Source of the DNA: Anas platyrhynchos
Lineage: Eukaryota > Chordata > Aves > Anseriformes > Anatidae
Direction: 5' to 3'
Assembly: GCF_047663525.1 (NCBI RefSeq)
Contig: NC_092601.1
Coordinates: forward strand, 17,259,501-17,323,500
Length of the DNA stretch: 64,000 bases
In this document: positions 25,249-37,700 of the stretch, one piece after another
Layout of the letters: the number at the start of each line of letters is the position of its first letter
Position numbering within the stretch: position 1 is the first letter of the stretch
Translations under genes and position numbers: made by a program
Notes under the pieces: model-generated
Database searches by the model: none
Seen by the model: the letters and a program-made list of their open reading frames with translations, nothing else
What the model was told of the DNA's origin: nothing

Positions 25249-25713
25249 GGCGGTGGGGACACCGAGGGGACCCTGAGGGGACACCGGGAGCCGCCCCCTC
25301 CCCCCTCAGCACAGCCCCGTGGGCGCCGCCATCTTGCCCGCGGCCTCGACCAATCCCCGCCTCGCGCGCGGTTTGGCCCCTCGGCCTCCCCGTTCCCCGG
25401 ATGCGGGGAGGTGGGGGGGGTGCGAAACTACATCTCCCAGCACCCCCCGCGGCGCGGCGAGCCGGGAGAAACCGCGAAACAACCAATCAGCGCTCCGCAT
25501 CTCCCCGCAGTCCCGCCCTCCGCGGTGGGCTCAGCCAATGAGAGCGCGCGGAGGCGCTGCCGGGAGGCTGCCTCAGGGAGGAGGAGGAGGAGGAGGAGGC
25601 GGCGGCGGCCTCGGGCCTCGGTGGGGAGCGGGCGGCGGGGAGCGGGGAGCGGCCCCGGGCCGCGGCACCCCCGGCACCCCCCGGCCACGCTGGCGCCCGG
25701 GGACCCCCCCGAG
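25249..25713. promoter_or_regulatory. Bidirectional CpG promoter ATPAF2/GID4
   Basis: The 465 bp between the two start codons are strongly CpG-rich. Recognisable sites are GCCGCCATCTTG at 25325-25336 (YY1, oriented for ATPAF2), ACTACATCTCCCA at 25427-25439 (fits the ACTAYRNNNCCCR pattern linked to ZNF143), and CCAAT boxes at 25350, 25483 and 25535. The YY1 site is probably close to the ATPAF2 transcription start, since YY1 sites often sit just inside such genes. No TATA box was seen. Confidence 0.75.
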
Positions 25714-28700
25714 ATGCCGGTGCGCAGCGAGCGGGGCCGCGCGGGTGGGGCCGCGGCGCCTTCGTCCACCTCCTCTTCCTCCTCCTCGTTCTCCTCAGCG
25801 GCGGCGCCTTCCTCATCCTCCTCCTCCTCCTCCTCATCCTCATCTTCATCTTCGGCCTCCTCCGCCTCAGCCGTGCCGGCCGCCAGCAGCCTGGTGCCGC
25901 CGCCCCCCATCAACACGGCGCAGCCCGGCGTGGCCACCTCGCTGCTCTACAGCGGCGCCAAGTTCCGCGGGCAGCAGCGCAGCAAGGGCAACGCCTACGA
26001 GGTGGAGGTCGTCATGCAGGTGAGGGGGGGCCCGGGGCTCGCACACACACCCAGCAACCCCCCAGGGCCCGCTCCGTGCCCCTGCTCCTTCCCCTTCCCT
26101 CGGTTTCCCCCCTGCTCCCTCCCCTTCCCCCCATTTCCCCCTTATTCCCTCCTTTTCCCCCCGTTTTCCCCCTGCTCCCTCTCCTTTTCCCTATTTTTTT
26201 CTCTTCTTGCACCCCCAATGGTTGGGGGAGGTTCTGTGCCCTCTCCCTGCCCCTATCCCTGCTCCCCTCCCTCATAATTTGGGCTCGCAGCTTGGGGTCT
26301 CCCCCCTCACCTCCCTATTCTGTCTGTGTCCCATCAGGGTGAGTGTTTGCCTCGCCTGAGGGGGGTGTCACGGAGCCCCCCAGCAGCCTGGCGTTCAGGC
26401 CAGCCTCAAAACCATCAGGGAGCTCTGCCTGCCTGGAGCTGGGCTCCCCGCATTCCCCATCCCCTTGTGCTGCACGGGGAGCTGGGGCTTTGCCCACCAC
26501 CAGCACGCAGCCAGGCAGCCGAGGATCCCAAGCCATGCTGGGGAACAGCCTCGTGTGGCTGTACCAGCCCTCCCTGCACCCGTTGTCACCCAGCACGCTT
26601 TTTATTTTATTTTTAGTTGGGAGCGTTGGCACGCTCGCTTCGGGCAGAGCTGCCAGGGTGTGGAGTCAGCACTGGGACAGTGGTGCCTGGTGTGTGCCCT
26701 CTCGCAGCAAGTCCCAGCTCTGCCCCTGCTTTGGGGGCACAGACAGGGGCTGGGGGGGGGCAACAAGCGCCGTGACACTGCCTGGGGCACAGCCCAGCAT
26801 CGTGGGGTGATGCCCCACGGTGTCAGCAGCGTTTGAACCCCTCTGGTTTCACGTGCAGCCCTGCACGAGTGTACCTGGCCCTGGTGGAGACATCCCATGG
26901 CCGAGCAGCTCCACTGCACGCTGCCCTCTCGCAGAGCTCGGTGCCCAAAGCGCCGCTGTTCCGTGCCTGTCGGCAGGGAAGAGGCACCTGCCTGCCCTCC
27001 GTGTGCTGAGCGCAGGGAAACGTGGCTCTGCTTTCATCCCAGGTGGGGGAGAGCCATCTCCTCGCAGTTGTGTTTGTGCTTCCCTGAATAACTCACTTCT
27101 TGCTTTGAAAAATGATCCGGAGATGTCAGGAAAAAGCTTGGGAAACCCCCTCGTTTAAAGGCACCCGGCGCAGGAGCAGCCCCTGCCTTGGTTCTGCACA
27201 GCAGGAGGGGCATGATCCAGCCTGGGAGCTCAGAGGAAGGGTGACACAGAGCTTCAGAGCGGGGCAGAAGGCTCATTTCCAAAACGAGGTGTCACCAGCC
27301 TCCTGAGCAGGCTTCGTGCTCAGGCCTGGTACAAGGCAGAGCACAGGCAGCGTGTGAGAGATCAGCGGGCAGATCCTGCTAAATGAGCGGGTGTCAAGGC
27401 TCAGGGCGATGCTTTCCAGCCCAAATTACCCCCAGTGAACGCGTGCTCTTGGCTTTTTCCTCTCAAGCACCATTTGCTGCTGGGGTTTGACGGGGAAAAG
27501 TGGAGCAGGGGGTGGGAGAGGTTCCCCTGGTGGTGCTCTCGCTTTGGATCTGCTTCCCTCCACAGAGCCTTCAGGGCTGGAGGCTGTCAGAGGAGCTCTG
27601 GGCACCTTCAGGTGGTTTTCCTGAGCTTCCCGAGGTGTCTCCAGCCCTGGGGAAGGGATTCCAGAAGGGATGCTGGGCTGTAAGCTGGACAATCAGTACC
27701 AGCTGCAGCAGAACTGAGCCCTGGAGCATCAGGGGGTTGGAAGCGGCCGTGGGTCACCCGGGTGCCCTCCCGCCGTGCTGATGGCAGGGCTTTGTGCTCT
27801 TTTCTAGCACGTGGATATGGAAAACTCCTATCTCTGTGGATACTTGAAGATTAAAGGCCTTACGGAGGTGAGTGCCGAGGGCCAAGCAGCAAGGGGAGGT
27901 GCTGCGTAAAGGCTTTGCTTTTTCCTGGTGGGCTGGGAGAAGCTGCCACCAAAAACGGGCAGTGGAGGGATGGGGCATGCAGTAAAAGTGACCACTTGGT
28001 AGTTTAATGGCTCAGCTTGTCGTGATGGGCCCTGGTGGGGGAGTCCTGAAGGAAGGAGGCTTGTCTGGCACCCCGCAGGCTCCGAGCAGAACCGAACCTG
28101 GCCCCACAGTCAGCTTTGGGCACTCCTCCAGTGGAAAATAAAACAGGACCCAAACCAGTGGGGTCTTTCCACGCTTCCTTCCATACCCGTGTGCAGTGAG
28201 CTGTCTCACAGGGACATTTCTTACTGTGCTTCCCCAGGGCAGGGCCCTTCTGGCTGCAGCACGGTGTGTCTGTAAGGACAGGCGAGTGCAGGAGAGGTTC
28301 ACTGCCCCCAGCTCAGTCTGGCGTCCCCTAACCCTCAGATGCAGAGCTCAGGAGGAGCTGTGCCATCTGTACACGGTCCCTTGTGATTGCCCGGCTCCAC
28401 CGGGGCTCCTCTGGGTTTTGTGAAGTTGACAGAGTGGCAAAAGAAAGCTGGAATGAGAGGGGGGAGGCTGTGGTTGTGTACAAGTTGGATTTTTAGCACC
28501 AGCGTGCTGCCTGGAGAGATGGGAGCAGCCTCAGGCAGCCCGGAGCCCCTGCTGCGAGCCGCTGCTTTTCCCCGTCAGCAGGTGACGAAATCCTCTCGCC
28601 TCTCTTCTCTCCTAGGAGTACCCAACCCTCACCACTTTCTTTGAAGGGGAAATAATCAGTAAAAAGCACCCTTTCTTAACACGCAAGTGGGATGCTGACG

Positions 28701-31129
28701 AAGATGTGGATCGTAAACACTGGGTAAATAACTCGGGGCCCTGATGTAGGTCTGATGCAGTCCCGGCTGAGCAGCTGGTGTAGAGGTGAGGCGCAGGGGG
28801 TGCGCATGCAGGGGCTGTCAGGAGGGCCTGGAAAGCTCTCCTGGAGGGTGCCCATGCTTCCCCCTCGAGGTTTTTGGAGGTCCCTTCAGCAGGCTGCTGG
28901 CTGCTCTCAGGAGGGAGGGGATGTTTTTGCCTTCCAGGGTTGGAAGCAGCAGCAATTCCCATCTCGTGCTCCCCCCTCAGAACGCACTCCTTGTCTTGAG
29001 AGCTTGTCACAAACGGAGCGGGGAAGGGGAGAGGTGTCCCTGTGGCACACACACGGTGTCTTGGTCAGGCCACCAGCACCCTCAGCCTCTCCCCAGGGCA
29101 GGGCACGGCTGTTGCTGGCCTCAGCCCCCTTGACCTGCTCTTTGCCAGGCTGATGTTTAGGATGGTTCTGTCCACGTGCACCCCTCTGGAAGCTCGGGAG
29201 CTTCCACCACGGGCTGGGGGTGGCTGGGGGTGGCTGGCTGTCCTCCTCGTTCCCCTGGGCTACTCCAGGGGTGTGCCCAGCACTGCTCTGAGGGAGAAGT
29301 GGACCCCTCGAGGGGATCCTGCTCTTCCCCCTGAAACAGAAACCGGCACTACGGGGCGCTTTTCCTGGAATAAGCATCCTGGTTCTTGCCTTTACTGTTT
29401 TTCCTTTTGTTCCAGGGGAAGTTCCAGGCTTTCTACCAGTATGCAAAAACATTTAACTCTGATGACTTTGATTATGAGGATCTGAAAAACGGGGACTACG
29501 TCTTCATGCGATGGAAGGTAAACCCCCCGCGTCTCCTCCTGCTGAGCTGCTCCCAGCTGGCTGGCAGAGGCCGGTGGTGCCCGGAAGCTTTTTCAACCTC
29601 TGCTGCTGGCCAAATTAAAGATCTGGGCCTACCAACCAACCTCGTAACCTGCCATGCTTACAAATTCCAGCGTGACTCCCGTCTAGTCAGCTAATTGCGT
29701 CCTTCAGGGCTGCAGTCATGCCTAAAATCACAACAGGAAAATCTTGCTTGGTGGTGCCACGGAGAGGGTGGAAGAATCAGTGTCTCCAGCCCCTGTGCTG
29801 GGCCTGTGTGCTCTGCCCCTCCCGGCTCTTCAGCTGGATCGATTCCTCCCTCTTGACAGGAGCCTTGTGCAGCTGCGAGGGGAGGAAAGCAGCAGGCAGC
29901 TCTGGTTCCTGCTTCTGTGATTGGGCTCTGCTTGGGAGAGGGCAGGTGTCGGGCTGAAACTGATCTCGTGTGCTCTTTAAAGCTGCTTCTCTTCTTGGTC
30001 GCTGCTTCCCTGTAAATTCAAGCAGTGCCAGGTGGGGAAAGAACACGCTGGGCTCTGCTCCGGGCTGCCACCAGCACGGGGAATGCTCAGCCAGGAATGC
30101 CTTTGTGTCAGCGGTGCCAGTGCTCGGTCTGGGAGGGCAGGTTTGGGGTGTGGGGGGGGTGTTTGACCAGCATCTCTAAACCCAGCCTGTGTTTTGCGTG
30201 CAGGAGCAGTTCCTAGTCCCAGATCACACCATCAAAGACATCAGCGGTGCTTCCTTTGCTGGTTTCTATTACATCTGCTTCCAGAAGCCAGCAGCGTCTA
30301 TAGAGGGCTATTACTACCATAGGAGTTCAGAATGGTAAGGAGGTTTCCTTCCCTCTGCGCACTGAAATGCTGCCTCTTCTCCGTGCCTCGGCCCTCCAGA
30401 GGGTGTCAGAGGGGGCTGGGAGAGGGAGCCTGGTGCTTCCTGGCGTGTCACAGCTCTGCTGCTGCTCCCTTCAGGCAGGAGTCTTGTTGGGCCAGCGCTT
30501 GGTAGCCCACGGTCCTCGCGGTGTTGCTGCAAGACACGGGGAACAGCCAAAGTGAATCGGTTGTTTTCTTGCTAGAGCCATCTGACAAGTGGCTGTGGAG
30601 AGCTCTTTTCCCTGTGGTAGCTTTGGATAAATAGCGATGGCATTTGTCACATGCAGCAGGTGAATCAGCCTCACAGGGAGGGAAGGTACCTGGGAGGCTT
30701 TCAGACAAATCCCCTCGAGCTAAGCTTTGAAAGACCCGGGTGTAATTTTCAGCTGTAGCAAACGCTGTTTGAACATGAAAGTTGGCCAACTTCAAAAGGC
30801 ATCCAAAACCCACAGCCAGCCCACCTCCAACAGTCTGGCTGCAGCTAGCTCAAAGGCACGGGAATGGAAATGAGGAACGGGGCTGGATCCTCCCAGGGTT
30901 TTGGCACCGCTGGTAGGTGGGGGCCTGAACACCTCTGAGAGCGTCCCAAAAGGGAAGGGAAAAGCCACCGGGATGCCTGCCTGCGGCCTGCCAAGCAGGA
31001 GCTGTTGGTTCTAGGAGGATTCTGTTGCTCTGTGTAATCCTCTCTGTCTTTTTCCTCTCCCCCAGGTATCAGTCATTGAATTTAACTCACGTTCCTGAGC
31101 ACAGTGCTCCTATCTACGAATTCCGATGA
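25714..31129 (+). CDS. GID4: GID4, substrate receptor of the CTLH E3 ligase
   Basis: GID4 is the subunit of the GID/CTLH ubiquitin ligase that binds N-terminal proline (Pro/N-degron) in a beta-barrel pocket. Coding exons: 25714-26019, 27808-27867, 28616-28723, 29416-29517, 30204-30334, 31066-31129, giving 256 residues. The C-terminal ~190 residues are almost identical to human ([60 protein letters not shown], ending APIYEFR). The N-terminal part is disordered and Ser-rich. The start [10 protein letters not shown] matches an internal Met of the longer human form (MPVRTECPPP). The frame stays open upstream to an ATG at 25411, and the residues just before the Met resemble human, so translation may start earlier. 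The C-terminal domain is certain; the N-terminus is not. Confidence 0.93.
25760..25870 (+). repeat. GID4: TCC/TCA repeat encoding polyserine in GID4
   Basis: A TCC-rich trinucleotide tract inside GID4 exon 1 encodes two serine runs, the longer about 15 residues, split by Ala/Pro. The region I recall from human GID4 lacks such runs. Confidence 0.85.
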
Positions 31130-33870
31130 CAACTGTCCAGAACTGGTACCGCACAGAAGCAAAGCGGGCAGGAGAGCATGGCCTGCCAGGAGAACTGTGT
31201 CCCTGTCGGAGCACGGGAATGCACGCTTCTCTCCTGCCCCTCGGACTCGTGAGAGAGAGCCTGAATGTTAACCCACCCAGCCCAAGGAGCGTGGCTGCTG
31301 GAGCTTGATTCTCCCTCCTGTCGAGTGGCGATTTGATCTTTAATCTGGTTTTAAGATACCTTTGATGCACTTTTCTTATTGCACAGCTAGTTTCTCTCTC
31401 ACTGAAATTCCTCCCAGCTCTCCTCTGGAAGCTGTTTTCTCAGTAGCTGGAATCAGTGGTCTGTCCTCTGAGTAATAAGAAAATACAAGCACGGTGCTTT
31501 TATTTTCCTTGTTACGGCCTGATATGGGTTGAAATCGCCAGGACTCAGGTTTGTTGCCCGGATTGCCAGCTCTGATGCTCCCAGAGCCAGACGCAGTCGC
31601 GGGCGTGAGGCTCTGCTTGGCGGGCGGCTGCGCAGGCTGTCGGGGGAGAGCTGGCTGAGACGGATGAGGCTTGAACGAGTGCTCGCTTGGCGCTGGCTAC
31701 CAAGGCTAGCTGGAGCTGCAGATCTTTCAGGAACGCTGGCCCTTTGGAGCTGGGAGCTCTCCCAGTGTCTGGATACGCCACTGGGAATTAATTTGTACGG
31801 ACTTCCAGGCTCTCAGTAAAGTGGATCTGAACTCTGCTTATAGGTGTATATTTGCTCTTTACTTAAGTTAAGGGTTATATATAAAAAAAAAAGACTTTTA
31901 TTAAAAAAAAAATATTTTTATGGTTCCTTTTCCCAAGGACCCTATGGCAAATGCACAATTACTCGATTACATTTTACTGTTTTCACATTGAAAACTGGGA
32001 ATGTCTCTGTCAGTTTTTATATCCGTGTATGTAATCAGCTAGCTGCTTTGGGACAGTAACCGGAGTGCAAGTGTTGAGCAGCGTCGCAGGGACGCCTCGA
32101 CCTGTTCAGCAGTTGTACTCGACCTCCATTGCTACACCAACACCACTGCTTGATACCTTTTTGCGAGGCAAAAGAAAAAAAAAAAAGACAAAAACAACAA
32201 AAAAAACTCAGTAGCTCTCCTGACTTTGAAATGTTTCAAGTGATATAACTTAAGGCTTGTGTGCCAAAGTGTGTGTGTGTGTGTATGCGTGTGTGGTTTT
32301 GTTTTTTTTAAAGACATTTTGAAAGTTGGCCTCAGTGGTGTATTTAATGTGACGGTCACACCTGCAGGGCTTTTGTGCGAATTTAGGTTGCGTTTTTCTG
32401 GCTGTTTCAAACCCACCCCCCTGCAGCAGGCTTGTGTCGTGCACTGAGCGGGCAGGCGTTGAGAGCGGGTTTGCTGCCTGGGAGAGGAAAGCAAAACCCC
32501 CCTGCACACCTAGTGCTGCTCGTTCACTTTTCCTTTCCTTATTATTATTATTTTTTTTAAGCTTCCTTTTGGCAGCACGTCTGGTGTTTGACAGCAGCCG
32601 AGTTGCTGGCCTAAGCCTTAACAGGGCCGCGTTGGGGTCTCAGCGAGCCCGTTTGGTGTGCGCCAAGCTGGGACCGCGCGCGTTGGAGAGGTGGCGGGGC
32701 TGGTCTCGGGGGATGACGCAGCCCCAGAGGCGCCCTTCTGCGGGCTGCTGGCTGCGGATGAATCCTTGCCCCCGGAGCAAGCTGCCCTGCTTGCAGCTGG
32801 AGGCAGGAGAGCCGTCCCGCCATGCTGGTGATGAGGGAAGCGCATGGCATTGTCTCGGTCACTGCGGGTAGATTTGTAGGGTGGCACGAGCAGGGTGGCT
32901 GTGGAGGAGCTGGAGGGAAGGGGAAACCTTCTGAGCTGATGCGAGTAGTGCAGCTTAAATAATTCCCAATTTATTGTGCTCCTCTGGGAGAAACTCCTCC
33001 CCTGCAGAGGTGAGGGGTTTAATGCATGGGACAGGGAGATTTCATAGTTTTGGAGACTAAAACCAATGGTGCTGCTTGGTTGTAGAGAAGTGGAAGGGAG
33101 AGTCTTTGGGAACGTGGCTGCATGGGTGCAGAGACCCTTCCCCACGGGTTGTTCACGGGTCTCCGGAGCTGCATGTGGTGTCGAGGGTGATGCCAGCTGC
33201 CCTGTGCTGTCCGTGCCAGTGTTACACTCGGGTTTCTAACGCTGTTTAATTGGAATGATTCCGTGGCTGTTCCAGAAGTTGGGTTAGGAAGGGTCCTGGG
33301 GTTGTTGAGGGTGTAACCACCCCAGAATTTCCCCTGAAGTTTTCCTCTGAGCCGCTGAGACTTGGTATGTGGAAAGAAGGGTGAGGAGGGAGGAGCGTCT
33401 GTTCTCCATCCCTCTGCCTGTCTCATCCCAGCCGTCTCAAAGCACGTTTCAGCTGAAATCCAAAATTGCCAGATCGATGCCTCTGTAGGACGTGTCGTGG
33501 ATTTGGAGCAGGTTGTGAAGCCAAGCTACCGGTGGTGGCAGCGGGGAGGTTTGAAGGGGCAGCCTGTGTTCAGAACTTCTCTAAAGCCTTGATTTTGATT
33601 TTCTTTTTTCTTTGAATCGTTTGATAAGCTAAAAAGGTGTTAAGTATGTCACGTTGTGGTGAAAGACAACTAACCAGGTGAGGTTCTGGGAGAGGAAGTA
33701 AGAAATGGGGTATTTGAGTCTTCTGAAAAGGTTGCGATTTCTTCTTTTTAACTATGTTGGCTGAAGAATTAGTATATTTATGGATGGAATATGGAAAAGG
33801 GACTGGAAGAAGTATTTTGCAGAGCTATCAACGTCCAAATTAAAAATGAAATGTATTTAAGAGGCCTGTG
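31130..33870 (+). other. GID4: GID4 3' UTR (inferred)
   Basis: No gene-like frame follows the GID4 stop until the CR1 and DRG2. ATTAAA at 33839-33844, followed by a GT-rich stretch (about 33866-33885), is the best poly(A) site and would give a 3' UTR of about 2.7 kb, consistent with the long 3' UTR of mammalian GID4. An earlier ATTAAA at 31900-31905 lacks a clear downstream element. A short GT microsatellite lies at 32271-32297. Extent is inference. Confidence 0.55.
32271..32297. repeat. GT microsatellite
   Basis: Interrupted (GT)n of about 27 bp within the inferred GID4 3' UTR. Confidence 0.8.
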
Positions 33871-34154
33871 TCTGTGTGTGTTTGTCAATTCTTGGGTAAC
33901 GGGGACAAGGGTGCTTTGTCAAATTGCTTAATGACATGTCCGAGAATCCAAAAACCTACTGATTGCCTAAAGTGGGTGATGTGGGATTAATTGGGGCTGA
34001 GCAGGGGGCTCACAGCGGTGCTGGGGGACACCTGGGTGCCTGTCCCCAGGGAGGCCGGAGGGCTGCGTCCCCATGCACCTCTTTTAGGGGAGGGATAAGG
34101 GGGCTCAGTGCTGACCGGGGGGTGTGAGGAGAGGGGACGGGGAGCCCTGTACTG

Positions 34155-34525
34155 TGCTCTGGTGAGGCTGCACCTCGAGCACTGTTCATTTTTGGGCCCC
34201 TCACTACAAAAAGGACATCGAGGTGCTGGGGCGAGGCCATAGAAGGGCTATGAGGCCTGTGAAGGGTCTGGGACACAAGTGCTGTGAGGAGCAGCTGAGG
34301 GAACCTCTTCTCACTGTAACTAGTGACAGGACCAGAGGGAATGTCCTCAAGTTGCACCGGGGGAAGTTTTGGTTGGAAATTAGAGAAATTTCTCCTCAGA
34401 AAGAGCAGCCAGGCGTTGGGATGGGTTGCCCAGGGGGGTGGTGGGGTCACCATCCCTGGGGGTGTTCAAGGAACGGTTGGACGTGGTGCTTGGGGACATG
34501 GTTTGGTGGGTGACATTGGTGAGAC
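34155..34525 (+). mobile_element. CR1 LINE 3' segment, internally deleted
   Basis: GAGGCTGCACCTCGAGCACT, then GGGCCCCTCACTACAAAAAG and GACATCGAGGTGCTGG, match the 3' part of CR1. After GAGGAGCAGCTGAGGGAAC the copy jumps to the later CR1 block (AGTGACAGGACCAGAGGGAA, ATGTCCTCAAGTTGCACC), so an internal piece is missing. It continues through CACCATCCCTGGGGGTGTTC to GGGGACATGGTTTGG and lacks the terminal ATTCTATG repeats. It is a decayed, non-coding copy about 240 bp upstream of the DRG2 start codon. Confidence 0.9.
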
Positions 34526-34758
34526 CAGCTGACTCCGAAGCTCTTTTCTTTAACAATTATTAGAAAAATTATTGGATTTTAATAAGGCGAGCGGAACGCA
34601 AAGCGCGGGGGCAGGGGCGCGGCCGGAACCTTTGCGGCGGCTGCACCGCGGCTCAGCCCGGACGGCTGAGGCGGGCGGACGGCCGGGCCCGCGGCACTTC
34701 CGGCGGGCGGCGTGAGGGGGGCGGCGGCGGCGGCGGCGGCGGGCGGGAGGGCGGCGCC
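34526..34758 (+). promoter_or_regulatory. DRG2: DRG2 CpG promoter
   Basis: The sequence turns sharply from AT-rich to CpG-rich at about 34590. ATTGG at 34571 is an inverted CCAAT box and ACTTCCGG at 34696-34703 is a strong ETS/GABP site about 55 bp before the ATG. A (GGC)n run directly precedes the start codon. No TATA box is placed well. Confidence 0.65.
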
Positions 34759-37700
34759 ATGGGGATCCTGGAGAAGATCTCGGAGATCGAGAAGGAGATC
34801 GCCCGCACCCAGAAAAACAAGGGTGGGGGGCCGGGGGGAACCCGGGGGGTGAGGGGCTGGGGCGTGAGGGGCGGCCCCGGGGTAGGGGGAGCTGAGGGGG
34901 GGTGGGGGGGGGGGCCGGGCCTGGAGGCGCCTTGGTGAGGGGAGGCCGGGGGCTGCTGGGGGGGGGGTGGGGGGGGGGGAGCAGCGAATATCCGAGCTGC
35001 TGGGGTTCTCCCTGCGTTGTTTCCTCCCGTTTTGTGCCCTCCCCGTGGTGTGAAGCGAGTTCCCGCTGCGGGGATTGCCTCTCGGGGTGTTTTTTCGCTC
35101 TGTCAGGTGTAAATTTAAGTGTCTTGGTAGGGATGAGTCGATAAGGAACGTTCACCTGTGTGAGCGCTAGGTTAAGCGTGTTTTTAGAAATTGGTGAGAG
35201 CTGGAGAAGATTCACCCCAGCCCAGTGGCACAGGGGCAAGCTGCTGGCACCAGGGCTGGTGGGGCTCCAGGGGTGCCGGCTCCCCTGGGCTCCCTTCGTG
35301 CCATTTATCCTCCGCCTGCTCTTCCCCTGCGTTGCTGCTTTTACCCAGCAATTCTCACTTCTTCCCCTCCTGCCCGACTTGGTGTGCAGTTCCTCAAAGG
35401 TTTGCCTCCAGCAGCCGATGTTCCACTTGCAGGACGTGTGTAGAGCAGCCAGCACACGTGGCAGCGCTTCTTCAGGCCCCTGACTGAGATCTGAGCCTTT
35501 CTTTTTTGGGAAAGTTCTCACTTACAGAAGCAAATCACCACCCGCTGCCTGTTAACCCCTCGTTGTGTCCCTGTCACACAGCTACCGAGTACCACCTGGG
35601 CCTCCTGAAGGCAAAGCTCGCGAAGTACAGAGCCCAGTTACTGGAACCTTCCAAATCCTCTGCTGCTAAAGGAGAAGGCTTCGATGTGATGAAATCTGGA
35701 GATGCCCGCGTGGCGCTGATCGGGTTTCCTTCCGTGGGTAAGGTCAGTGAGTACCCGAGGTAACTCCGTGTGTGTTGGGGGGGGCTCAGCGCCGTCCCTT
35801 TGTGTCTCACCTTTTGCCATCGGTTGGCAGGAGGTCGCTGTAGGCTGGGAGCTGGGAGTTAGGGCTGGGGAGTTGCTCCTTCACCTCGTGTGGTGTGCCC
35901 AAAAGTTGGGGTGCTGAGAAAATAGGGGAGAAGGAGGGGATTTGCCTTCACTCAGAAGTGCCAGCTGTCCCCTGCTGCCTCAGTCCCTGGAGAGCCACAG
36001 CACAGCTTTGAAAAGCTTTTAAACGCTTTGGGGTTGGGCGTTTTGCTGAACATTTGCCAGTGCTTTCCTTGGAATACCTTTTGTGATGGTGACCCCTTGT
36101 GTTCCAGTCCACCTTCCTGAGTTTAATGACCTCAACCGCCAGCGAAGCTGCGTCCTACGAGTTCACAACCCTGACCTGCATCCCGGGAGTCATAGAAGTA
36201 AGTGGGGCTCTCCTCCCTGACAGAAGCTGGCGGTAAGAAACCTGCTCGTGTGGCCGTGTCTGTGTGCACTTGTGCTACCTCCGAGCAGCAGCAGCATCCA
36301 AAGCTCTCTGCTGGCCTCTGCTTCAAGCTTTAGGAGGCCTCGAGTGCTCGTGCTGCCAGGTTTTCTAGGTTTTCTGCACCCTGCAGTGCTGGCAGAGCAC
36401 TTCCCCGGGCTATGTGACTCCTCAGGCTGCCTGAGGGGGTTTCACGTGCTGTGTTTGGGCTGACCAGAGCAACGTGAGAGTTCTCAGCTGAATTTTTTAT
36501 AACTGCTGTCGGTGCCATTGACCAGATGGCTGGAAACCTTGACAGATTTGTTTTTAATGAAGCTTTAAAAGAGGCAATCTGTACTGCGATCGGTTTGGAG
36601 GGAAAATCCAGCTACTGCTGTCCTCGAGAGGAGTTCTGCTAGTGGTGGTCTAAGCATCCGTCAGGAAAGTAAACGATAAAGGGCATCAAACTGAAAAGTA
36701 TCCAAGAGTAGGGAGGGAATGTGGGTCAAATGGGAAGCAGAGCTAACTCCAATACGTTTGCTTTCATTATTTAAAACGAGCACAAATCTTGTAACGCATC
36801 CAAGCGCAACCTGCAGCTCCTGCCATGGCTGAAACCATTCCTGGGGACTTCACCGCAGCAACAGCCTGAAAGCCAACGGCCCTGCAGCCCCAGGGAACCA
36901 GTCTCCTGTTTTTTCATGTTATTTTAAGACCTGCAGTGCATCTCGATACCTCTGATCCATTCCAGGAAGAGGCAGTGGATTTGCTTCTTGCAGTGCTTCA
37001 CTTGTTAGACCAAAAAAGCATTTTTTTTCCTTTATTTTCCATTTCACTGACACGGGATGACGTTGCTGTCGTGCTGTGCTGTTTTTTGGTGCTTTGTCAA
37101 ACTGCAATCCTGTGACCCTTCAGGGGGCCAGGACACAAAGTTCAGCGTTTGCTGAAGGCAGCTCAGTAGGAAACACTCCGGGGGTGGCCTCAGCAGAGCC
37201 CTCAGCTTTGTGCAGGGTTGTCCCACTGCTGGATTCCTTCAGCTCCGCTGTCTGCAGGCTTTGAAGGCAGCTCAGGTGCCCTGCACAAGGCTCAGCTTCC
37301 CCTCTCTGTTTCCTTTTCAGTACAAAGGAGCCAACATCCAGCTGTTGGATCTGCCTGGGATCATCGAGGGAGCAGCACAAGGTTGGCTGATCTCTGTGTT
37401 CGTGCACTGTAGGGGTCTGCCCTCAACACCCTAACGTCATCCCCGGGCAGCTCAAACATTAGCAGGGTTCCTGGGCTGGTAGTTCCTGCACTGGCTTTCC
37501 AAACGAACGTTCTGGATCTTATGTGAGGCACGATTCCTATCCCCGGGCCCACGGAAGGCTCTATATGTAGCAGAGAGATGCTTTTCTGGAGGTGGGAGCC
37601 AGAGCAAGTCAGTCACTTCTCACCTTCCTGCGTGAGCGGTGTCTTGCTCAGCTGCCTTCTGGTTCAGGGGAGATCTAAAGAAAGACTTTAGAGAGGCGGA

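Noticed and set aside
34550-35521. Minus-strand 323-codon frame across the DRG2 promoter and intron 1
   Set aside because: No conserved domain, spans a CpG promoter and a G-rich intron, and is antisense to verified DRG2 exon 1.
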